The notes beneath the pieces were generated by a model. The model had not been told where the DNA came from, did not search any database, and worked only from the letters and a program-made list of their open reading frames with translations. DNA of 18,428 bases from Halobacteriales archaeon QH_10_67_13 (GTDB lineage: Archaea > Halobacteriota > Halobacteria > Halobacteriales > Haloarculaceae): assembly GCA_003021335.1 (NCBI GenBank), contig PXQL01000104.1:8171-26598 (forward strand), in the 5' to 3' direction. Numbering within the stretch: position 1 is the stretch's first letter; each line of letters opens with the position of its first letter. The translations under genes and the position numbers were made by a program. Positions 14,523-18,428 of this stretch are shown in pieces.

Positions 14523-14894
14523 ATGAGTGACACGCTCGCAAACGCACTCGTCGGCGCCGTCGTGACGACCGTCACCGCTCCGATCGTTCCGGGCGCGCCG
14601 CTCGTTGGGGGCCTGGCGGCGGGGTATCTCCAGCGGGGCGACCGGACCGACGGCGTCCGTGTCGGTGCGCTGTCCGGTGGGCTGGCCTTTCTCCCGCTCG
14701 TCTTTCTCGCGGTCGTGTTCGGCGGACTCCTGTTAGGGCTGGTCGGTGCGGGACCCCCCGGCGCCAGCCTCCTCGGCGGTCTCGGTGTCGCGGTACTGTT
14801 CCTGCTGGTCGTCGTCGGGCTGGCATATCTGGTTGTTCTCGGCGCCGTCGGCGGGTGGGTCGGTGCCTACATCGCGGCCGAGACCGACATTTAA
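14523..14894 (+). CDS. DUF5518 family membrane protein
   Basis: 123 residues, mostly hydrophobic. NALVGAVVTTVTAPIVPGAPLVGGLAAGYLQRGDRTDGVRVGALSGGLA matches the haloarchaeal DUF5518 pattern, with helix one and a short GYLQxGDRxDGxRVGALSG turn (residues about 34-50). Three further strongly hydrophobic segments follow (about 52-75, 81-105 and 103-118), so about four membrane helices are likely. There is no cleavable signal peptide. Function is unknown; it is probably a small cytoplasmic-membrane protein. It has its own palindromic TATA box. Its stop codon lies inside the mevalonate kinase TATA box, so the two genes have separate promoters. Confidence 0.8.
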   Translation: MSDTLANALVGAVVTTVTAPIVPGAPLVGGLAAGYLQRGDRTDGVRVGALSGGLAFLPLVFLAVVFGGLLLGLVGAGPPGASLLGGLGVAVLFLLVVVGLAYLVVLGAVGGWVGAYIAAETDI

Positions 14895-14896
14895 AA
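14890..14896 (+). promoter_or_regulatory. TATA box for mevalonate kinase
   Basis: TTTAAAA is centred 29 bases before the ATG at 14922 and overlaps the TAA stop of the DUF5518 gene. It predicts a leaderless mvk-ipk transcript. Confidence 0.6.
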
Positions 14897-14921
14897 CGCC
14901 CTCGGGGCCAGATCATCGACA

Positions 14922-15905
14922 ATGAAGACGTCGAGTGCTCCCGGCAAGGTCTACCTGTTCGGGGAACACGCGGTCGTGTACGGCGAGCCCGCGGTGCCGT
15001 GTGCGATCCGGCGCCGAGCTGAGGTCACCGTCCGCGAGCGCGATCACGGGCTCCGGGTCCAGGCCGGTGATCTCACCCTCAGCGGCTTCGCCGTCGAGTA
15101 CGACAGCGCCGAGGCCGACCGCCCGGATCTCGACGCCCCGGATGCGCTGGTTGATGCGGCCATGGGATACGTAAACGAGGCCGTCGCACAGGCTCGGGAT
15201 GCGGCCGACGCCCCGGAGGCCGGCTTCGAGGTCGTCGTCGACAGCGAGATCCCGCTCGGCGCGGGGCTCGGCTCCTCGGCGGCCGTGACCGTCGCCGCGA
15301 TCGACGCCGCGACCCGCGAGCTCGGCGTCGAACTCGACCGGACGGCGCTCGCGGACCGGGCCTACCGGGTCGAAAACGCTGTCCAGAACGGTCAGGCCTC
15401 CCGCGCCGACACCTTCTGCTCGACGATGGGCGGGGCCGTCCGGGTCGAGGGGGCGGACTGTCGCGCAATCGACGCGCCGGATCTGCCCTTCGTGATCGGG
15501 TACGACGGCGGCGCCGGCGACACCGGCGCGCTGGTCGCGGGCGTTCGAGAGCTGCGCGAGCGCTACGAGTTCGCGGCCGACGCGGTCGCGGCGATCGGCG
15601 ACCTGGTCCGGCGCGGCGAGCGGGCGCTGGCGGCCGGCGACCGCGCCGAGCTGGGCCGGCTGATGAACTTCAACCACGGGTTGTTATCGGCGCTCGGGGT
15701 CTCCTCGGGGTCGCTCGACGCCATGGTCTGGGCGGCCCGAGACGCCGGCGCCGCCGGCGCGAAGCTGACCGGCGCAGGGGGCGGGGGCTGCGTGGTCGCG
15801 CTCGACGAGACCGACGAGACGCTCACCGCACTCGAGTACACGCCCGGCTGCGAGGACGCCTTCCGGGCGGCGCTCGACACCGTCGGCGTCCGGGAGGAGT
15901 CGTGA
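14922..15905 (+). CDS. mvk: Mevalonate kinase
   Basis: 327 residues of a GHMP kinase. APGKVYLFGEHAVVYGEPA (about 6-24), the ATP-binding loop PLGAGLGSSAAVTVAA (111-126) and the C-terminal KLTGAGGGGCVVAL (about 286-299) are the three GHMP motifs. RVENAVQNGQASRADTF contains the catalytic Asp typical of mevalonate kinase. It makes mevalonate-5-phosphate, the first committed phosphorylation of the isoprenoid pathway that feeds ether lipids and carotenoids. It has its own TATA box and starts leaderless at 14922. Its stop overlaps the downstream GTG of the isopentenyl phosphate kinase gene, so the two are coupled. Confidence 0.96.
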   Translation: MKTSSAPGKVYLFGEHAVVYGEPAVPCAIRRRAEVTVRERDHGLRVQAGDLTLSGFAVEYDSAEADRPDLDAPDALVDAAMGYVNEAVAQARDAADAPEAGFEVVVDSEIPLGAGLGSSAAVTVAAIDAATRELGVELDRTALADRAYRVENAVQNGQASRADTFCSTMGGAVRVEGADCRAIDAPDLPFVIGYDGGAGDTGALVAGVRELRERYEFAADAVAAIGDLVRRGERALAAGDRAELGRLMNFNHGLLSALGVSSGSLDAMVWAARDAGAAGAKLTGAGGGGCVVALDETDETLTALEYTPGCEDAFRAALDTVGVREES

Positions 15906-16663
15906 CGACCGTCCTCAAGCTCGGGGGCAGCGTCATCACCGACAAAGGCGAGCCCGAGACGATCGACCGCCCGGCGCTCGCGAGCACGGCGGCCGCGCTC
16001 GGCCGCGCAGACCCCGGGCGGCTCGTGGTCGTCCACGGCGGCGGCAGCTTCGGCCACCACCACGCCGACGCCCACGGCGTCTCCTCGACGGCCAGCACCC
16101 GCGAGGCCGCGGCCGTCACCGCGATCCACGACGCGATGGGCCGGCTCAACGCCGCCGTCGTCGCCGCCCTCCAGGAGGAGGGGCTGTCCGCCGTACCGGT
16201 CCGTCCGCTCTCGGCGGCGGTCAAGTCGGACGCCGACCCGACGACCAGCTCGGAGAGCGGCCGGTCGCTCGGACTGGCGACCCGCCCGGTCCGGGCGCTA
16301 CTCACCGAGGGGTTCGTCCCCGTGTTGCACGGCGACGTCGTCGCGACGCCGGGGGCGGGCTGTACCGTCGCGAGCGGCGACACGCTCGTGGCCGCGCTCG
16401 CCGACCGGCTCGCCGCCGACCGCGTCGGGCTGTGCACGACGGTCCCCGGCGTGCTCGACGCCGACGGCGCGGTAATCGAGGAGATCGACGGCCGCGAGGC
16501 GGTCGCCGATGTCCTCGGCGACGCGACCGGAACCGACGTCACCGGCGGGATGGCGGCGAAGGTGGAGACGTTACTCGGGATCGACTCTCCGGCCTCGATA
16601 TTCGGCCCCGACGCCCTGTCGCGGTTTCTCGAGACCGGGACCGCCGGCACCGTCGTCCGGTGA
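15902..16663 (+). CDS. ipk: Isopentenyl phosphate kinase
   Basis: 253 residues of the amino-acid kinase fold. TVLKLGGSVITDK (Lys6, Lys15) opens the protein. VVHGGGSFGHHHA carries the catalytic His52. VLHGDVV and the late VTGGMAAKVETLL complete the ATP and phosphate sites. It phosphorylates isopentenyl phosphate to isopentenyl diphosphate, the last step of the archaeal alternative mevalonate pathway. The start is a GTG at 15902 overlapping the mvk stop (GTGA), with GGGAGG four bases upstream as ribosome site. It is the last gene before a palindrome and a new promoter, so mvk-ipk form one unit. Confidence 0.95.
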   Translation: MTTVLKLGGSVITDKGEPETIDRPALASTAAALGRADPGRLVVVHGGGSFGHHHADAHGVSSTASTREAAAVTAIHDAMGRLNAAVVAALQEEGLSAVPVRPLSAAVKSDADPTTSSESGRSLGLATRPVRALLTEGFVPVLHGDVVATPGAGCTVASGDTLVAALADRLAADRVGLCTTVPGVLDADGAVIEEIDGREAVADVLGDATGTDVTGGMAAKVETLLGIDSPASIFGPDALSRFLETGTAGTVVR

Positions 16664-16675
16664 CCACCGGTCGAC

Positions 16676-16705
16676 CGATCAACGTGTTTTTACACGTTGC
16701 GATCG
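16676..16705 (+). promoter_or_regulatory. Palindrome between ipk and the RNase J promoter (operator or terminator)
   Basis: AACGTGT-TTTT-ACACGTT (16681-16698) is a perfect 7-bp inverted repeat. It extends by a C-G pair, or, after a two-base GC bulge, by CGATC/GATCG (16676-16680 and 16701-16705). It lies 13 bases after the ipk stop and about three bases before the RNase J TATA box, the place where archaeal activators often bind. As RNA it would fold into a stem with a U4 loop. Confidence 0.55.
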
Positions 16706-16707
16706 GA

Positions 16708-16716
16708 CATAAATAC
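16708..16716 (+). promoter_or_regulatory. TATA box for RNase J
   Basis: CATAAATAC is the only strong TATA element in the gap. It predicts a start near 16739 and a leader of about 137 bases, unusually long for a haloarchaeon. No AT-rich element is present at -27 of the start codon itself. Confidence 0.5.
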
Positions 16717-16738
16717 AACCGAGTATACGGTCGCCCGG

Positions 16739-16875
16739 GGGTTGGGTGACCGGTCCGCGGCCGGCCGACGGTACCACCGCCACACGGCGGATCGCTCGAC
16801 GGCGGCGGACTACAGCCGGCATCATCCGGCTAGTCAGCCGACCAGCCCCGTGGCGAGCGCCTCGGAGTGATACAT
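16739..16875 (+). other. Predicted long structured 5' leader of the RNase J mRNA
   Basis: The region shows successive inverted repeats. CCGCC-ACAC-GGCGG (16777-16790) is a 5-bp stem with a tetraloop. GACT-(AC)-AGCCGG-CATCAT-CCGGCT-AGTC (16808-16835) is a 10-bp stem with a two-base bulge. ACC-GTC elements (about 16749-16756) can pair with GACGGT (16767-16772). It ends in GGAGTG (16864-16869), a good Shine-Dalgarno seven to eight bases before the ATG. No protein-coding frame is convincing. It could be a regulatory leader or an unrecognised small RNA. Confidence 0.45.
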
Positions 16876-18222
16876 ATGGAAATCGAAATCGCAACGATTG
16901 GCGGTTACGAGGAAGTCGGTCGGCAGATGACTGCCGTCCGGGCCGGCGACGACGTGGTCGTGTTCGACATGGGATTGAACCTCTCGAAGGTGTTGATCCA
17001 CGAGGACGTCGAAACCGAGCGGATGCATTCGCTGGATCTGATCGACATGGGCGCGATCCCGGACGACCGGGTGATGAGCGAGCTCGAGGGTGACGTGCAG
17101 GCGATCGTCCCGACCCACGGCCACCTCGATCACATCGGCGCCATCTCGAAGCTCGCCCACCGGTACAACGCGCCGGTAGTCGCGACGCCGTTCACGATCG
17201 AGCTGACCAAGCGACAGATCCAGGGCGAGGAGAAGTTCGGCTTCCAGAACGATCTGATCAAGATGGAGGCCGGCGAGCAGATGCGGATCGGCGAGGGGCT
17301 CGATCTCGAGTTCGTCAACGTCACCCACTCGATCATCGACGCGATCAACCCCGTGCTGCACACGCCCGAGGGGTCGATCGTCTACGGGCTAGACAAGCGG
17401 ATGGATCACACGCCGGTGATCGGCGACCCGATCGACATGGAGCGGTTCCGGGAGATCGGCCGCGAGGGCGAGGGCGTGCTCTGTTACATCGAGGACTGTA
17501 CCAACGCCGCGAAACAGGGCCGCACGCCCAGCGAGTCGGTCGCGCGCCGGCAGCTCCGGGACGTGATCCACAGCATCGAGGACTACGACGGCGGGGTCGT
17601 TGCGACGACGTTTTCCTCGCACATCGCCCGGGTAAAATCGCTCGTCGAGTTCGCCGACGACATCGGGCGCAAGCCCGTTTTGCTGGGCCGCTCGATGGAG
17701 AAGTACTCCGGTACGGCCGAACAGCTCGATTTCGTCGAGTTCCCCGAGGACCTGGGGATGTACGGCCACCGCAAGTCCGTCGACCGAACGTTCAAGCGGA
17801 TCATGAACGAAGGCAAGGAGAACTTCCTGCCGATCGTGACCGGCCACCAGGGCGAGCCACGGGCGATGCTCACCCGGATAGGGCGGGGCGAAACGCCGTA
17901 TGACCTCACTGAGGGTGATAAAGTGCTGTTCTCCGCGCGGGTGATCCCCGAGCCGACAAACGAGGGCCAGCGCTACCAGTCCGAACAGCTGCTCCGGATG
18001 CAGGGAGCGCGCATCTACACCGACATCCACGTCTCCGGGCACCTCCGCCAGGAGGGTCACTACCAGATGCTCGACGCGCTCCAGCCACAGCACCTGATCC
18101 CGGCCCACCAGGAGATGCGGGGCTACTCGCCGTACGTTGATCTCGCCGAGAACAACGGCTACGCCGCCGGCCGGGATCTCCACGTCACCCGCAACGGCAA
18201 CACAATCCAGCTCGTCGAGTAA
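16876..18222 (+). CDS. rnj: Ribonuclease J (archaeal aRNase J)
   Basis: 448 residues of metallo-beta-lactamase/beta-CASP nuclease. [13 protein letters not shown] gives the two-metal site (His81, His83, Asp85, His86). [47 protein letters not shown] and [17 protein letters not shown] [13 protein letters not shown] follow, and [16 protein letters not shown] is the beta-CASP His motif. The family has 5'-3' exoribonuclease and endonuclease activity in mRNA turnover. The ATG at 16876 is chosen over a GTG at 16867, because the GTG would lie inside the Shine-Dalgarno and [17 protein letters not shown] is the family start. It is expressed from a separate promoter with a long leader. The prenyl synthase gene begins ten bases after it and is probably co-transcribed. 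Confidence 0.96.
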   Translation: MEIEIATIGGYEEVGRQMTAVRAGDDVVVFDMGLNLSKVLIHEDVETERMHSLDLIDMGAIPDDRVMSELEGDVQAIVPTHGHLDHIGAISKLAHRYNAPVVATPFTIELTKRQIQGEEKFGFQNDLIKMEAGEQMRIGEGLDLEFVNVTHSIIDAINPVLHTPEGSIVYGLDKRMDHTPVIGDPIDMERFREIGREGEGVLCYIEDCTNAAKQGRTPSESVARRQLRDVIHSIEDYDGGVVATTFSSHIARVKSLVEFADDIGRKPVLLGRSMEKYSGTAEQLDFVEFPEDLGMYGHRKSVDRTFKRIMNEGKENFLPIVTGHQGEPRAMLTRIGRGETPYDLTEGDKVLFSARVIPEPTNEGQRYQSEQLLRMQGARIYTDIHVSGHLRQEGHYQMLDALQPQHLIPAHQEMRGYSPYVDLAENNGYAAGRDLHVTRNGNTIQLVE

Positions 18223-18232
18223 CCCGCCACCG

Positions 18233-18428
18233 ATGAGCCACCAGCAGACCGTCGAGCGGGCGATCGAACGGCGTCGACAGATCGTCAACGACGCAATCGG
18301 CGTCGACTTGCCGGTCGAGGAGCCGACCAAGCTCTACGAGGCCTCGCGGTACCTGCTCGACGCCGGGGGCAAGCGGCTCCGCCCGACAGTCCTGCTGCTC
18401 GCCGCCGAGTCACTCGCCGATATCGAGC
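18233..18428 (+). CDS. idsA: Geranylgeranyl/polyprenyl diphosphate synthase, 5' part only
   Basis: 65 codons are visible before the window ends. MSHQQTVERAIERRRQIVND begins the protein. LYEASRYLLDAGGKRLRP contains the GGKRLRP motif (Lys and Arg bind isopentenyl diphosphate) that opens trans-prenyltransferases. The aspartate-rich DDxxD motifs would follow outside the window. It elongates allylic diphosphates with isopentenyl diphosphate to C20 (or longer) chains for archaeal lipids and carotenoids. That connects it with mvk and ipk upstream. The ATG at 18233 is ten bases after the RNase J stop. The exact chain length cannot be judged from this part. Confidence 0.92.
   Translation, partial: MSHQQTVERAIERRRQIVNDAIGVDLPVEEPTKLYEASRYLLDAGGKRLRPTVLLLAAESLADIE

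Noticed and set aside
1..18428. CRISPR arrays, insertion sequences, integrases, toxin-antitoxin pairs, rRNA genes or replication origin
   Set aside because: No regularly spaced repeats, transposase motifs, terminal inverted repeats with duplications, rRNA sequence or origin-like repeats with an Orc/Cdc6 gene were seen.

Overview
The window is a chromosomal segment of a halophilic archaeon (class Halobacteria), probably a contig or genome fragment. The evidence is high GC, strongly acidic proteins, archaeal/eukaryotic-type ribosomal proteins (uS13, uS4, uS11, eL18, uL13, uS9, uS2), archaeal RNA polymerase subunits D, N and K, Cbf5-type TruB, the archaeal isopentenyl phosphate kinase, and TATA boxes about 27 bases upstream of leaderless starts. 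I cannot name the genus.

Layout. (1) 1-2772: the tail of the spc-type ribosomal/secretion operon, adk - DUF106 (EMC3/Oxa1-like) - cmk - truB. adk is visibly rearranged: its N-terminal P-loop segment lies on the minus strand (1-91) and its C-terminal 61 codons lie on the plus strand (92-277). (2) 2773-5801: an accessory-looking stretch between two conserved blocks. It holds a stand-alone trpB without trpA or trpC, a multiply frameshifted relic of a small Cys/His protein (minus strand, about 4145-4405), and an RNase R/II-type gene (minus) with an internal deletion and frame change at about 4664-4673 that removes part of the catalytic core. (3) 5802-8305: small conserved haloarchaeal housekeeping genes: a DUF5793-like protein, NpdG-type F420H2:NADP oxidoreductase, thioredoxin (minus), tRNA-Leu(CAA) (minus), a 4HBT thioesterase (minus) and MsrB (minus). 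(4) 8411-14471: the universal archaeal block tRNA-Ser(GCT) - rps13 - rps4 - rps11 - rpo3(D) - tRNA-Leu(CAG) - rpl18e - rpl13 - rps9 - rpo10(N) - rpo6(K) - eno - rps2, with mostly overlapping or abutting genes. (5) 14523-18428: DUF5518 membrane protein - mevalonate kinase - isopentenyl phosphate kinase - RNase J - geranylgeranyl diphosphate synthase (cut by the window end).

How the genes work together. Blocks 1 and 4 supply ribosome, RNA polymerase, tRNA modification, nucleotide kinase and membrane-insertion functions. Block 5 carries the first (mevalonate kinase), late (isopentenyl phosphate kinase) and prenyl-elongation steps of the archaeal mevalonate route to ether lipids and carotenoids, with RNase J between them. 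Both ribosomal transcription units start directly after a tRNA, so tRNA 3'-end cutting could create the mRNA 5' ends.

No CRISPR array, insertion sequence, integrase, rRNA gene or defence cassette was seen. Most of the window is ordinary conserved haloarchaeal sequence, and I found no new multi-gene system. The points worth a second look are the inverted adk junction, the two damaged genes next to the lone trpB, a 13-bp stem between rpo3 and tRNA-Leu, and the palindrome plus long structured leader in front of RNase J.
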